From positions 1-64,000 of the forward strand of contig NZ_JAFCJJ010000011.1 of NCBI RefSeq assembly GCF_018131015.1: a stretch of 64,000 nucleotides of DNA, in the 5' to 3' direction. Positions 36,624 to 45,802 of this stretch are shown here, one piece after another (positions within the stretch are counted from its first letter, which is position 1; every line of letters begins with the position of its first letter). The position numbers and the translations under genes are program-made. This stretch comes from Bradyrhizobium diazoefficiens (GTDB taxonomy: Bacteria > Pseudomonadota > Alphaproteobacteria > Rhizobiales > Xanthobacteraceae). The notes under the pieces are model-generated. The model saw nothing but the letters and a program-made list of their open reading frames with translations. It did no database searches and was not told where the DNA came from.

Positions 36624-39343
36624 GCGGCGGCATCCAATGCGTGCGTCTGCGCCGGAACCGGCAGGCGGATGGTAAGGACGGCTCCGCTCCGGTCGCTGCG
36701 ATTGGCGGCGGAGATCGTGCCGTGCATCGCCTCGATGAAGCCACGGGAAATGGCGAGGCCGAGCCCGGTGCCGGGACGGACATGATCGCCCTTCTGCACG
36801 CGATAGAACTTGTCGAATACGCTCTCGAGCTCGCCGGGCGGAATGCCGCCACCCTCATCCGTGACCTCCAGCACCACCTGATCGCCCTCGCGCCGGCTGC
36901 GGATCGAGATCGTGGTGTCGAGCGGTGCGTATTTCGCCGCGTTGTCCAGCAGGTTGAACAGCACCTGCTCGAACAGCACCGCATCAAGCTGTAGCATCGG
37001 CAGATCCGCGGCCAGCACCAGCTCCACCCTGTGAGCAGCGAGGATCTTGGTCGCGCGCCGCAGCGCGCTGCCGACGATTTCGCCGAGATCGTGCAGAGCC
37101 GTATTGGGCACGATCGCGCCGGATTCGAGCTTGGTCATGTCGAGCAGATTGGCGATGAAACGGTTGAGCCGCTCGGATTCGTCGATCACCGTGGCAAGCA
37201 GGTCGCGCTTTTCGGTGTCGGACAGCGCGCCGGCGAGATCGCGCATGGTGGAGGCTGCCCCCAGCACCGAGGCGAGCGGTGTCTTCAGATCATGCGAGAT
37301 CGACGTCAAAAGCGCCGAGCGCAGCCGCTCGGATTCGACCGTGCGCCTGACCCGGTCCATGTCCTCGACCAGCAGCACGCGCTCGATCGCGAGCGCGCCC
37401 TGGTCGACCAGCGCATCCAGCAGCCGGCGCTGGTCCGGCGTCAGCAGCGGGCCGGTGCGGTCGTCATCGATGCCGATGACGCCGATCGGGCCCCGTCCGG
37501 TGCGCATCGGCAGGAACAGCCGTTTTGCGCCCGGCAGTGTGTCCGAGCCGCGGCCGGCGGGACGGTCGTTGCTCCAGGCCCAGTTGGCGGCGGCAAGATC
37601 GGCCTGGTCGAGCTGGTCCTCCGGCGGATAGCCCGATTTGACCGTGAGAAGGCCGTCTTCCGGCAGCAGCAGCACGACACGGACCTTGAGCATCAGCGCG
37701 GTCTGGTAGGCGGTTGCCCATAAAACGTCGTCGAGCGTGCCGGTGCCGGTGAGCTTGCGGCTGAAGGCATAGAGCTGCTCGGTGGTGCGGATGCGGCCGA
37801 TCGCGGTGTCGGCCTGGGTGCGCACCCGTCCTGCGACGTTCGAGACGAGCAGCGCAATCAGCATGAAGAAGAAGAACGCCGCGACATTGGTCGGGTCGGT
37901 GATGGTGAAGGTGTAGACCGGCGGCAGGAAGAAGAAGTTGTAGGCGAGCGACGATGCGAGGCTCGCCAGCAGCGAGGGCCACAGCCCGTAGCGCACCGCG
38001 ACCGTCACCACGGCGGTCAGGAAAACGAGGTCGACGTTCTCGATGCCGAAGTGCGGCTTGATCAGGGTGGCCGCGGCAAGGCCGACGGCCGTAACGCCGA
38101 GCGCCTTGAGATAGGGCCGCGCGTCAAACTGCTCCGGACGCGCGGCCGTCTGCACCGCCGCTTTCGAAGTCGCCAGATCGGCAAGCTCGTCGCCGGGGAT
38201 GACGTGAACGCTGATATTGCCGGCACGCCGGACCAGATCGTGCACGACGGAGCCGCGCGTCATCTCGAACCAGCGCGAGCGGCTCGACTTGCCGATCACG
38301 ATCTGGGTGACGTTGTTGCCTTGCGCGAAGTTGATGACGTCGTCGGCGATGCGGCGCCCGACGGCCGGAATGGTCAGCGCCTCGCCGCCGAGCGCTTCGG
38401 CGAGCCGCAGCGTATCGGCCAGCCGATCGCGCTCCGCGTCAGAGAGCTGGAGCGAGCGCCGCGTCTCGATCGAGACAGCCGTGAACGGCGCGTGCAGCCG
38501 ATCGGCGAGCCGCTTGGTGTAACGCACGAGCCCGGCGGCGCGCGGATCCTCGCTGACGCAGACGAGGATGCGCTCACCGGCGGCCCAGGGACCGGCGATG
38601 GCGTTCGCCTGCATGTGGCTGAGGAGCTGCTCGTCGACCCGCTCGGCCGTACGCCGCAGCGCGAGCTCGCGCAACGCGGTCAGATTGCCCGGCGAGAAAT
38701 AGTGCTCCAGCGCCCGCTCGGCCTGCTTGGGGACGTAAACCTTGCCCTCCTTCAGTCGCTGGATCAGATCGTCGGGCGTGAGGTCGATCAGCTCGATCGC
38801 GTCCGCGCGGTCGAACACCGAGTCCGGCACGGTCTCGCGGACCCGCACATGGGTGATCTGGGCGACGACGTCGTTGAGGCTCTCGATGTGCTGGATGTTG
38901 ACGGCAGTGTAGACGTCGATGCCGCGGGAGAGCAGCTCCTCGACGTCGAGATAACGCTTGGGATGGCGGCTGCCGGCCGCGTTGGTATGGGCGAGCTCGT
39001 CGACCAAAGCGAGCTGCGGACGCCGCGCGATCACGGCGTCGAGGTCCATCTCCTCGACGATCTGGCCGCGATAGTCGAGCCGCTTGCGAGCAACCACCTC
39101 GAGGCCACGCACCAGCGCCTCCGTCTCGGCGCGGCCATGGGTCTCGACGAAGCCGATCACGACGTCGATCCCGGCCTTGCGCCTGGCATGCGCGCTTTGC
39201 AGCATCTCGTAGGTCTTGCCGACGCCGGGGGCGGCGCCGACGAAGATCTTCAGCTTGCCGCTGCCGCTCTCCTCCCGACGCGCCGTTTCCAGCAGCGCCT
39301 CGGGCGACGGTCGTTGTTCGGGATCGCGGCGCTCTCGGACCAT
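36620..39343 (-). CDS. kdpD: Potassium sensor histidine kinase KdpD
   Basis: A 907-residue membrane kinase of standard size. Order: KdpD sensor domain with Walker A GAAPGVGKT (36-44), a UspA-like domain (about 240-370), and four membrane helices (about 400-500, PHFGIENVDLVFLTAVVTVA onward). These are followed by a GAF-like region, HisKA with the phospho-accepting His in SISHDLKTPLAS and HATPase_c with EVTDEGGGIPP. Unlike many bacteria, where kdpDE is separate, it sits directly downstream of kdpC (40 bases). Operon induction would therefore raise its own sensor. Confidence 0.95.
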   Translation of the reverse strand: MVRERRDPEQRPSPEALLETARREESGSGKLKIFVGAAPGVGKTYEMLQSAHARRKAGIDVVIGFVETHGRAETEALVRGLEVVARKRLDYRGQIVEEMDLDAVIARRPQLALVDELAHTNAAGSRHPKRYLDVEELLSRGIDVYTAVNIQHIESLNDVVAQITHVRVRETVPDSVFDRADAIELIDLTPDDLIQRLKEGKVYVPKQAERALEHYFSPGNLTALRELALRRTAERVDEQLLSHMQANAIAGPWAAGERILVCVSEDPRAAGLVRYTKRLADRLHAPFTAVSIETRRSLQLSDAERDRLADTLRLAEALGGEALTIPAVGRRIADDVINFAQGNNVTQIVIGKSSRSRWFEMTRGSVVHDLVRRAGNISVHVIPGDELADLATSKAAVQTAARPEQFDARPYLKALGVTAVGLAAATLIKPHFGIENVDLVFLTAVVTVAVRYGLWPSLLASLASSLAYNFFFLPPVYTFTITDPTNVAAFFFFMLIALLVSNVAGRVRTQADTAIGRIRTTEQLYAFSRKLTGTGTLDDVLWATAYQTALMLKVRVVLLLPEDGLLTVKSGYPPEDQLDQADLAAANWAWSNDRPAGRGSDTLPGAKRLFLPMRTGRGPIGVIGIDDDRTGPLLTPDQRRLLDALVDQGALAIERVLLVEDMDRVRRTVESERLRSALLTSISHDLKTPLASVLGAASTMRDLAGALSDTEKRDLLATVIDESERLNRFIANLLDMTKLESGAIVPNTALHDLGEIVGSALRRATKILAAHRVELVLAADLPMLQLDAVLFEQVLFNLLDNAAKYAPLDTTISIRSRREGDQVVLEVTDEGGGIPPGELESVFDKFYRVQKGDHVRPGTGLGLAISRGFIEAMHGTISAANRSDRSGAVLTIRLPVPAQTHALDAAA

Positions 39344-39383
39344 TTTGCCAATATAGTCATCCGTCCACGGAGAGCCTAGAGCG

Positions 39384-39989
39384 CTACTTCGCGGCCGCGC
39401 GATCCAGCGCGAGATTCAGCGCAAGGACGTTGACCCTGGGTTCGCCGATCAGGCCGAGCAGACGGCCCTGCGTGTTGGCGGCGACGAGCTGGCTGACCGC
39501 GCCTTCCGGCATATTCCGCACTTTGGCGATGCGCGGCACCTGGAATTGCGCCGCCTCCGGCGAGATGTCGGGGTCGAGCCCGCTGGCCGAGGTCGTGACG
39601 AGGTCCGCAGGCACGGCGACGTTCGGGTTTTCGGCCTTCAGCCGGTCCACGTCCTCCTTCAGCCGGTCGGCCAGCGCCTTGCTGGTCGGACCGAGGTTGG
39701 AGCCGCCCGAGTTCGCGGCGTTGTAGGGCGCGGGCACCGTCTTGGTCGAATCGTTCGGGTCCGGCGCCAGCGTCGCCGAGGGCCGGCCATGGAAATACTT
39801 GTCGCTCTTGAACTGCTGTCCGATCAGGGCGGAGCCGATCACCTTGCCGTCCTTCTCGATCAGGCTTCCATTTGCCTGCGCGGGGAAGATGGCGCCGGCA
39901 ATGGCGGTCATCGCCAGCGGATAGACCAGGCCCGTGAGGGCGGTGAGAACCAGCAGCAAGACGATGGCGGGGCGGATTTCTCTGAGCAT
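39384..39989 (-). CDS. kdpC: Potassium-transporting ATPase subunit KdpC
   Basis: A 201-residue KdpC, with a single N-terminal membrane helix ([20 protein letters not shown]) and a periplasmic domain containing [17 protein letters not shown] and [10 protein letters not shown]. It stabilises the KdpB-KdpA complex. I chose the ATG at 39989 (MLREIRPAI). The in-frame extension to 40040 is encoded by the intergenic palindromic repeat and is not family sequence. Confidence 0.94.
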   Translation of the reverse strand: MLREIRPAIVLLLVLTALTGLVYPLAMTAIAGAIFPAQANGSLIEKDGKVIGSALIGQQFKSDKYFHGRPSATLAPDPNDSTKTVPAPYNAANSGGSNLGPTSKALADRLKEDVDRLKAENPNVAVPADLVTTSASGLDPDISPEAAQFQVPRIAKVRNMPEGAVSQLVAANTQGRLLGLIGEPRVNVLALNLALDRAAAK

Positions 39990-40009
39990 GTTCGGTCTCC
40001 AATTTCTTC

Positions 40010-40097
40010 CGTCATTGCGAGGAGCGAAGCGACGAAGCAATCCAGGCTGTCGGCCGTGGGAACATCTGTGGATTGCTTCGCTCCGCTCGCAATGACG
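40010..40097. repeat. Palindromic repeat inserted between kdpB and kdpC
   Basis: The left arm at 40010-40044 begins CGTCATTGCGAGGAGCGAAG and the right arm is 40069-40097. They are reverse complements except for a 6-base indel, with a 24-base loop. It is an intergenic element of the kind scattered in Bradyrhizobium genomes. It is unusual in lying inside an operon, where the hairpin could stabilise or attenuate the transcript. Confidence 0.8.
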
Positions 40098-40100
40098 CGG

Positions 40101-42227
40101 TTAGGCCAAATGCAGGGCGACGACCGCGAGGTCGATCGCCTTGATGCCGATGAAGGGAATGACGATGCCGCCGACGCCATAGATCAGCAGATTGCGCCGG
40201 AGCAGCGCCCCGGCGCCGACCGCGCGATAGGCGACGCCCTTCAGCGCCAGCGGGATCAGCGCGACGATGATCAGCGCGTTGAAGATGATCGCCGACAGGA
40301 TGGCGCTCTGCGGGCTCGACAGGCCCATGACGTTGAGCACGCCGAGCTGCGGGTAGAACGCCAGAAACATCGCGGGGATGATCGCGAAATATTTGGCGAC
40401 ATCGTTGGCGATCGAGAACGTGGTCAGCGCGCCGCGCGTCATCAGGAGCTGCTTGCCGATCTCGACCACCTCGATCAGCTTGGTCGGGTTGGAGTCGAGG
40501 TCGACCATGTTGCCGGCCTCGCGGGCGGCCTGCGTGCCGGTGTTCATGGCGACGCCGACGTCGGCCTGCGCCAGCGCCGGTGCGTCGTTGGTGCCGTCGC
40601 CGCACATGGCGACCAGCTTGCCCTTGGCCTGCTCGTCGCGGATCAACTTGAGCTTGTCCTCGGGCGTTGCCTGCGCGAGGAAATCGTCGACGCCAGCCTC
40701 CGCCGCGATCGCGGCCGCCGTCATCGGGTTGTCGCCGGTGATCATGACGGTGCGGATGCCCATGCGGCGCAGCTCGGCGAAACGCTCGCGGATGCCGCCC
40801 TTGACGATGTCCTTGAGCTGGATCACGCCGAGCAGCCTGCCGTCCTTCGCCACCGCCAGCGGCGTGCCGCCGGCCTTCGATATCTCGTCGGCGATGGTCT
40901 GGATCTCACGGCCGACCTCCGAGAGCCCCGCAGGCTGGATCGCGCGCGCGGTGTTGCCGGAGGCAGCGGCCAGCGTCGGATTGCCGCCGACATAGTTGAG
41001 CATGGCATCAACCGCGCCTTTGCGCACCGAGGAGCCGCCGGCGTCGACGCCGCTCATGCGGGTCTGTGCCGTGAACGGGATGAAGGTGGCGCCGAGCTCG
41101 GCCATGTCGCGGCCGCGGATGCCGTATTTCTCCTTCGCCAGCACCACGATGGAGCGGCCTTCCGGGGTTTCGTCGGCGAGCGAGGCGAGCTGGGCGGCAT
41201 CCGCCAGCGCCTGCTCGGTCACGCCGCGCACCGGGCGGAAAGCCGTTGCCTGACGGTTGCCGAGGGTGATGGTGCCGGTCTTGTCCAGCAGCAGCGTGTC
41301 GACGTCGCCGGCCGCCTCGACCGCGCGGCCGGACATCGCCAGCACGTTGAAGCGCACCAGGCGGTCCATGCCGGCGATGCCGATCGCCGACAGCAGCGCG
41401 CCGATCGTAGTCGGGATCAGCGTCACGAACAGCGCGACCAGCACAATCACCGAGATCGAACCGCCGGCATAGGCCGCATAGCTCGGAATGGTGACGGTAG
41501 CGAACACGAAGATGATGGTGAGGCCGGCCAGCAGGATGTTCAGCGCGATCTCGTTCGGCGTCTTCGCCCGCTCGGCGCCCTCGACCAGCCTGATCATGCG
41601 GTCGATGAAGGTCGAGCCCTGCGCCGCGCTGATGCGGACGCGGATCCAGTCCGACAGCACCTGCGTGCCGCCGGTCACGGCCGATCGGTCGCCGCCGGAT
41701 TCGCGAATGACGGGCGCGGACTCGCCGGTGATGGCGGCCTCGTTGACGGAGGCGACGCCCTCGATCACCTCGCCGTCGGAGGGAATCGTATCGCCGGCTT
41801 CGACCAGAACGATGTCGCCAACCTTCAAGCTGGTGCCGGGCACGAGCCTGAAGCCCCGGTCCGAGACCAGGGAGCCCGTCAAAAGCTTGGCCTGGCTCTC
41901 GGTGCGGGTCTTGCGGAGCGTCTCGGCCTGCGCCTTGCCGCGGCCCTCCGCCACCGCTTCAGCGAAGTTGGCGAACAGCACCGTAAACCACAGCCAGAGG
42001 ATGATCTGGAAGGTGAAGGCGAGGTTCTCGCCGCCGGTGACGAGATCGCGCAGGAAGATCACCGTGGTGAGCGCGGCGACGATCTCGACCACGAACATGA
42101 CAGGGTTCTTGATCATGGCCCGCGGATTCAGCTTGGCAACGCCCGAGCCGATCGCGGGCATCACGATCTTCGGATCCAGCATCGTTGCAACCGGCATCCG
42201 CTTGTTGGGTTTATGGATGGGTTCCAT
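40101..42227 (-). CDS. kdpB: Potassium-transporting P-type ATPase subunit KdpB
   Basis: A 708-residue P1A ATPase. Motifs are the actuator loop [10 protein letters not shown], phosphorylation site [13 protein letters not shown], nucleotide-binding segment and hinge [18 protein letters not shown]. Several hydrophobic helices flank them. It couples ATP hydrolysis to potassium import through KdpA. I chose the ATG at 42227 ([12 protein letters not shown]) with GGAG upstream. A GTG three codons earlier is possible. A palindromic repeat follows before kdpC. Confidence 0.96.
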   Translation of the reverse strand: MEPIHKPNKRMPVATMLDPKIVMPAIGSGVAKLNPRAMIKNPVMFVVEIVAALTTVIFLRDLVTGGENLAFTFQIILWLWFTVLFANFAEAVAEGRGKAQAETLRKTRTESQAKLLTGSLVSDRGFRLVPGTSLKVGDIVLVEAGDTIPSDGEVIEGVASVNEAAITGESAPVIRESGGDRSAVTGGTQVLSDWIRVRISAAQGSTFIDRMIRLVEGAERAKTPNEIALNILLAGLTIIFVFATVTIPSYAAYAGGSISVIVLVALFVTLIPTTIGALLSAIGIAGMDRLVRFNVLAMSGRAVEAAGDVDTLLLDKTGTITLGNRQATAFRPVRGVTEQALADAAQLASLADETPEGRSIVVLAKEKYGIRGRDMAELGATFIPFTAQTRMSGVDAGGSSVRKGAVDAMLNYVGGNPTLAAASGNTARAIQPAGLSEVGREIQTIADEISKAGGTPLAVAKDGRLLGVIQLKDIVKGGIRERFAELRRMGIRTVMITGDNPMTAAAIAAEAGVDDFLAQATPEDKLKLIRDEQAKGKLVAMCGDGTNDAPALAQADVGVAMNTGTQAAREAGNMVDLDSNPTKLIEVVEIGKQLLMTRGALTTFSIANDVAKYFAIIPAMFLAFYPQLGVLNVMGLSSPQSAILSAIIFNALIIVALIPLALKGVAYRAVGAGALLRRNLLIYGVGGIVIPFIGIKAIDLAVVALHLA

Positions 42228-42251
42228 GGAGGTCACTCCGAAAGAGCTGGG

Positions 42252-43955
42252 TCAGAAGACGTTGCCGGCGTTCATCGCGAGATGCTCGACGATGGGGCCG
42301 AGTGCGAGCGCCGGGAAGAAAGTCAGGCCGCCGATGATCAGGACCACGCCGACGACGAGGCCGACGAACAGTCCGCCGGTGGTCGGGAACGTGCCGGCCG
42401 AGGGCGGGACGGATTTCTTGGCGGCGAGCGAGCCGGCAATCGCCATCGCCGGCACGATCATGAAGAAGCGGCCGACGAACATCGCGCTCGCCAGCGTCAA
42501 ATTGTAGAACAGGGTGTTGCCGGTGAGGCCGGCAAAGGCCGAGCCGTTGTTGCCGGTCGCCGAGGTGAAGGCGTAGAGCACCTCGGTGAAGCCGTGCGGG
42601 CCGGCATTGGCCATCGAGGCGACGGCGGGCGGATAGACCACGCCGACCGCGGTCCAGCCGAGATACATCAGCGGCAGAACCAGGATCGCGAGCATCGCCA
42701 TCTTCACCTCGCGCGCCTCGATCTTCTTGCCGACATATTCCGGCGTACGGCCGACCATCAGGCCGGCGACGAAGATCGCGAGCACGACGAACAGCAGCAT
42801 GCCATAGAGGCCGGCGCCGACGCCGCCGACGATGATCTCGCCGAGTTGGATGTTGATCAGCGGGATCATGCCGCCGAGCGCGGTGAAGCTGTCGTGCATG
42901 GCATTGACCGCGCCGCAGGAGGCGGCCGTGGTGATGACGGCGAACAGCGAGGACGCCACGATGCCGAAGCGGACCTCCTTGCCCTCCATGTTGCCGCCGG
43001 TCAGGCCCAGCGCATGCATGGTGGCGGTGCCGTTCGCCTCCGCCCAGTAGGTGACGGCCACGCCGGCGACGAACAGCACGCCCATCACGGCAAGGATTGC
43101 CCAACCCTGGCGCTGGTTGCCGACCATGCGGCCGAACACGTTGGTCAAGGCGGCGCCGATGGCGAAGATCGACATCATCTGCACGAAATTCGACAACGCC
43201 GTCGGATTCTCGAAGGGATGCGCGGCGTTGGCGTTGAAGAAGCCGCCGCCATTGGTTCCCAGCATCTTGATCGCGACCTGCGAGGCCACAGGACCGACCG
43301 CGATGGTCTGCTTCGCGCCCTCGAGCGTCGTCGTCTCGACATAGTCGCCGAGCGTCTGAGGAATGCCCTGCCAGACCAGGAACAGCGTGTAGACCACGCA
43401 GACCGGCAGCAGCACGTAGAGTGTGGTGCGGGTGACGTCGACCCAGAAATTGCCGATCGTGCGCATCGAGGCGCGGGAGAAGCCGCGGATCAGGGCCACC
43501 GCGAGCGCGATGCCGGTTGCCGCCGACAGGAAGTTCTGGTGCGTCAGGCCCAGCATCTGGACCAGATATGAGATCGTGCTCTCGCCGCCGTAGTTCTGCC
43601 AGTTCGTGTTGGTGATGAACGAGATCGCGGTGTTGAAGGAGAGGTCCTCGGCGACCGCCGACTGCCCGGCCGGATTTAAGGGCAGCACGGCCTGCAGGCG
43701 CATCACGCCGTAGATGATGAGGAAGCCGCCGATGTGGAACAGCAGCATGGCGACCGTATAGGTCAGCCAGTGCTGCTCGCGCCTCTCGTCGACGCCGGAG
43801 ATCCAGTAGACGCCGGCCTCGATCGGTCGCAGCACCGGCGACATGAACGTCCGCTCGCCTCCAAACACGCGCGTCATGTACCAGCCGAGCGGCTTTGCGA
43901 GCGCGACGATGATGACGCAAAAGAGAATGATCTGGAGCCATCCGACCACGGTCAT
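42252..43955 (-). CDS. kdpA: Potassium-transporting ATPase subunit KdpA
   Basis: A 567-residue multi-helix potassium channel-like subunit of the Kdp pump. Selectivity-filter-like segments are visible, including [51 protein letters not shown] and [14 protein letters not shown] chose the ATG at 43955 ([12 protein letters not shown]). Upstream in-frame codons are basic/Cys-rich and overlap a probable microprotein gene. It lies 24 bases before kdpB. Confidence 0.96.
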   Translation of the reverse strand: MTVVGWLQIILFCVIIVALAKPLGWYMTRVFGGERTFMSPVLRPIEAGVYWISGVDERREQHWLTYTVAMLLFHIGGFLIIYGVMRLQAVLPLNPAGQSAVAEDLSFNTAISFITNTNWQNYGGESTISYLVQMLGLTHQNFLSAATGIALAVALIRGFSRASMRTIGNFWVDVTRTTLYVLLPVCVVYTLFLVWQGIPQTLGDYVETTTLEGAKQTIAVGPVASQVAIKMLGTNGGGFFNANAAHPFENPTALSNFVQMMSIFAIGAALTNVFGRMVGNQRQGWAILAVMGVLFVAGVAVTYWAEANGTATMHALGLTGGNMEGKEVRFGIVASSLFAVITTAASCGAVNAMHDSFTALGGMIPLINIQLGEIIVGGVGAGLYGMLLFVVLAIFVAGLMVGRTPEYVGKKIEAREVKMAMLAILVLPLMYLGWTAVGVVYPPAVASMANAGPHGFTEVLYAFTSATGNNGSAFAGLTGNTLFYNLTLASAMFVGRFFMIVPAMAIAGSLAAKKSVPPSAGTFPTTGGLFVGLVVGVVLIIGGLTFFPALALGPIVEHLAMNAGNVF

Positions 43956-43959
43956 GGAA

Positions 43960-44064
43960 TCAATCCTTCGGGCATGGCGCCCGGCGCAGCAGCGGCACGA
44001 GCACCGAAACCAGGCATGCAACGAGCGCGGCGTCCGCCAGCACCAGTTTGACGAGGAGAAGCAC
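43960..44064 (-). CDS. Putative 34-residue membrane microprotein between kdpF and kdpA
   Basis: A GTG-started frame of 34 codons, [20 protein letters not shown] followed by a basic tail ([10 protein letters not shown]). It would form one membrane helix. It begins two bases after the kdpF stop, with GGAG in the kdpF 3' end as a possible ribosome-binding site, and ends 4 bases before the kdpA ATG. Third positions are mostly G or C (about 80 percent), as in real genes here. I recognise no family. It could still be a non-coding gap, so this is a moderate call. Confidence 0.4.
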   Translation of the reverse strand: MLLLVKLVLADAALVACLVSVLVPLLRRAPCPKD

Positions 44065-44066
44065 GG

Positions 44067-44156
44067 TCAGAACCGCTCCGGCCGCAGCAATGCGTAGGTG
44101 AGATAGATCAGCAGGCCGAACGAGACGGCACCGGCAAGCGCATAATCGAAGATCAT
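44067..44156 (-). CDS. kdpF: Potassium-transporting ATPase small subunit KdpF
   Basis: A 29-residue single-helix peptide, MIFDYALAGAVSFGLLIYLT then YALLRPERF. It matches KdpF, which stabilises the Kdp complex in the membrane. GAGGGAG precedes the ATG at 44156. It is annotated in many genomes only by context. The sequence pattern (small, one helix, LLxPERF end) is typical. Confidence 0.9.
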   Translation of the reverse strand: MIFDYALAGAVSFGLLIYLTYALLRPERF

Positions 44157-44167
44157 GGTCCGCTCCC

Positions 44168-44251
44168 TCAAAGCCGTTCGCAGGCGTAGGTGTAACCGAT
44201 CGCCAGCGCGAAGAAGGCCGCACCCAGCGCCAGCATCAGAATGTCCATCAT
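44168..44251 (-). CDS. 27-residue membrane microprotein at head of kdp operon
   Basis: A short frame MMDILMLALGAAFFALAIGY then TYACERL, with one predicted membrane helix and a Tyr-Ala-Cys-Glu-Arg-Leu tail. AGGAG lies 7 bases upstream of the first ATG at 44251. It ends 11 bases before the kdpF ATG, so it is the first cistron of the operon. Small membrane peptides of this style sit upstream of kdpF in other alphaproteobacterial kdp operons as I recall them. The role is unknown, perhaps another accessory peptide of the pump. Confidence 0.75.
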   Translation of the reverse strand: MMDILMLALGAAFFALAIGYTYACERL

Positions 44252-44347
44252 GGAGTTGCTCCTCGGTATCCGGCGCCAGCCGGGACTTTTGACCGTGCTG
44301 AAGTGCCAGCACGGGCATAGGTTTTCGAGACGAGGGCCGCGGCGAAG

Positions 44348-44365
44348 TTATAGGAATCTCATAAA
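44348..44365 (-). promoter_or_regulatory. Putative KdpE box facing kdp operon
   Basis: The minus strand reads TTTATGAGATTCCTATAAC across 44366-44348 (18-base core 44365-44348). It resembles the E. coli KdpE site layout of two T-rich half sites 5 bases apart. It lies 96 bases upstream of the first kdp cistron, and an 18-base mirrored copy stands 38 bases away on the other strand. Confidence 0.5.
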
Positions 44366-44403
44366 GGCGGATGGGTTGACGCTGGATGGCAACGGCCCCG
44401 CGC

Positions 44404-44421
44404 TTATGAAATCTCTATATC
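44404..44421 (+). promoter_or_regulatory. Mirrored putative KdpE box facing hypothetical gene
   Basis: The plus strand reads TTATGAAATCTCTATATC, matching the minus-strand kdp box at 14 of 18 positions. It lies 92 bases before the hypothetical gene start, almost the same distance as the other box from kdp. It could instead include a -10 hexamer (TATATC). Confidence 0.45.
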
Positions 44422-44513
44422 TCCCGCCCCGTCCTCATCTCGCTTTCAAATGCCGCTTTGGCCAATTTGCAAAGGCCGGCCAACTGACCGACGCCAATTA
44501 CGGGAGGCCTGAC

Positions 44514-44978
44514 ATGACCGCAGCTCTCCGAGATTACGATCCGCCCTCGCTCTGCGGGCGCCTCTGCAATGCGCGCACAATCACCCGGACGCTGATGCTC
44601 GACACCATCGAGCACGCCTGCCGACGCTTCCCTTCGTCTGGACAGAGCCAATACTCCGCGCGCATCATGCGCCTGATCGATGCCGAGGCTTGGTGCGAGG
44701 CAACGCTGGCGCTGATGCAACTCGAGCTGCCGCAGTGGCAACTCCGTCGCATCGCCTATGACGAGGGCGAATGGCACTGCGCATTCTCGCGCGAGCGCGA
44801 ACTTCCCGACTGGCTCGATGACGCGATCGAATCCCGCCACGCCGATCTTGCACTCGCCTTGCTATCGGCATTCGTCGAAGTCCAAACATTAGCGGTCGAG
44901 ATGTCGCGACGGAGCGTTCCCTGCGTGTATCCACCGGATCCGCTTTACGAGCCGATCGCTTGCGAGAATTTCAACTGA
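44514..44978 (+). CDS. Hypothetical protein divergent from kdp operon
   Basis: A 154-residue soluble protein that I cannot assign to a family. It starts MTAALRDYDPPSLCGRLCNA. The middle has an amphipathic segment with IMRLIDAEAWCEATLALMQL, followed by a Trp-containing strand region (RRIAYDEGEWHCAFSRE). The rest is helical, with four Cys in total and no signal or membrane segment. GGGAGG lies at ribosome-binding distance, fixing the ATG at 44514. The mirrored box it shares with kdp suggests co-regulation by potassium or osmotic state. Confidence 0.75.
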   Translation: MTAALRDYDPPSLCGRLCNARTITRTLMLDTIEHACRRFPSSGQSQYSARIMRLIDAEAWCEATLALMQLELPQWQLRRIAYDEGEWHCAFSRERELPDWLDDAIESRHADLALALLSAFVEVQTLAVEMSRRSVPCVYPPDPLYEPIACENFN

Positions 44979-45148
44979 GCCGGCCCGACGGATGACTTCG
45001 CCGGGCGCGACTGCGGTTTGATCAGGGCTTGCCTACGAGGCGAGCAACCGGATGCCTGCCAGGCACGACGCCCCCTTGAGGCCACGCCTGCCGCGGAAAA
45101 GACGCCGCCGATCTGGCGCAGTTTCGCGGAACCGTGTAGATCGGTTGC

Positions 45149-45784
45149 ATGAGCACCAGCAGCGTCAATGTCGTCGTCCACCCCCTGGTCCAGCACAAGC
45201 TTTCCCTGATGCGGGAGAAGGACCGCTCGACCAAGGGCTTTCGCGAACTGCTGAACGAGATCGGGATGCTGCTCTGCTACGAGGTAACCCGCGACCTGCC
45301 GCTCGAGCTGGTCGAGATCGAGACGCCGGTTGCGCCAATGCAGGCGCCGAAGATCGCCGGCAAAAAGCTCACGCTGGCGCCCATCCTGCGCGCCGGCGTC
45401 GGCTTCCTCGACGGCATGCTGGCCCTGGTGCCATCGGCACGCGTCGCCCATATCGGGCTTTACCGCGACCCCGAGACATTGCAGGCCGTGGAATATTACT
45501 TCAAGGCGCCGCACGACCTGTCCGACCGCACCGTGATCCTGATGGACCCGATGCTGGCGACCGGCAACTCGGCCTGCGCCGGAGCATCCCTGCTCAAGGC
45601 TCGGGGCGCGCTCGACATCCGCTTCGTCTGCCTTCTCGCCGCGCCCGAGGGCATCGCGCAGTTCCAGAGCGAGCATCCCGACGTGCCGATCTGGACCGCC
45701 GCGATCGACGAGCGGCTCAACGACCACGGCTACATCGTGCCGGGCCTGGGCGATGCCGGCGACCGGATGTTCGGCACCAAGTAG
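45149..45784 (+). CDS. upp: Uracil phosphoribosyltransferase
   Basis: A 211-residue enzyme converting uracil and PRPP to UMP in pyrimidine salvage. The PRPP-binding loop [13 protein letters not shown] is at 129-141. The C-terminal uracil-binding region [16 protein letters not shown] is canonical. Length is exact for the family. It is followed after 18 bases by an acyl-CoA ligase gene with no evident metabolic link. Confidence 0.97.
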   Translation: MSTSSVNVVVHPLVQHKLSLMREKDRSTKGFRELLNEIGMLLCYEVTRDLPLELVEIETPVAPMQAPKIAGKKLTLAPILRAGVGFLDGMLALVPSARVAHIGLYRDPETLQAVEYYFKAPHDLSDRTVILMDPMLATGNSACAGASLLKARGALDIRFVCLLAAPEGIAQFQSEHPDVPIWTAAIDERLNDHGYIVPGLGDAGDRMFGTK

Positions 45785-45802
45785 ACAGGTTTGCGCGGCC
45801 GG

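Noticed and set aside
39546..43571. 1341-codon open frame on the plus strand opposite kdpC, kdpB and kdpA
   Set aside because: It is the high-GC antisense shadow of the kdp genes: rich in Asp, Gly, Arg, His and Ala with no domain. The kdp proteins on the other strand are unmistakable.
45053..45065. TGCCTG-C-CAGGCA palindrome before upp
   Set aside because: Six-base arms in GC-rich DNA occur often by chance. There is no second copy or promoter geometry to support an operator.
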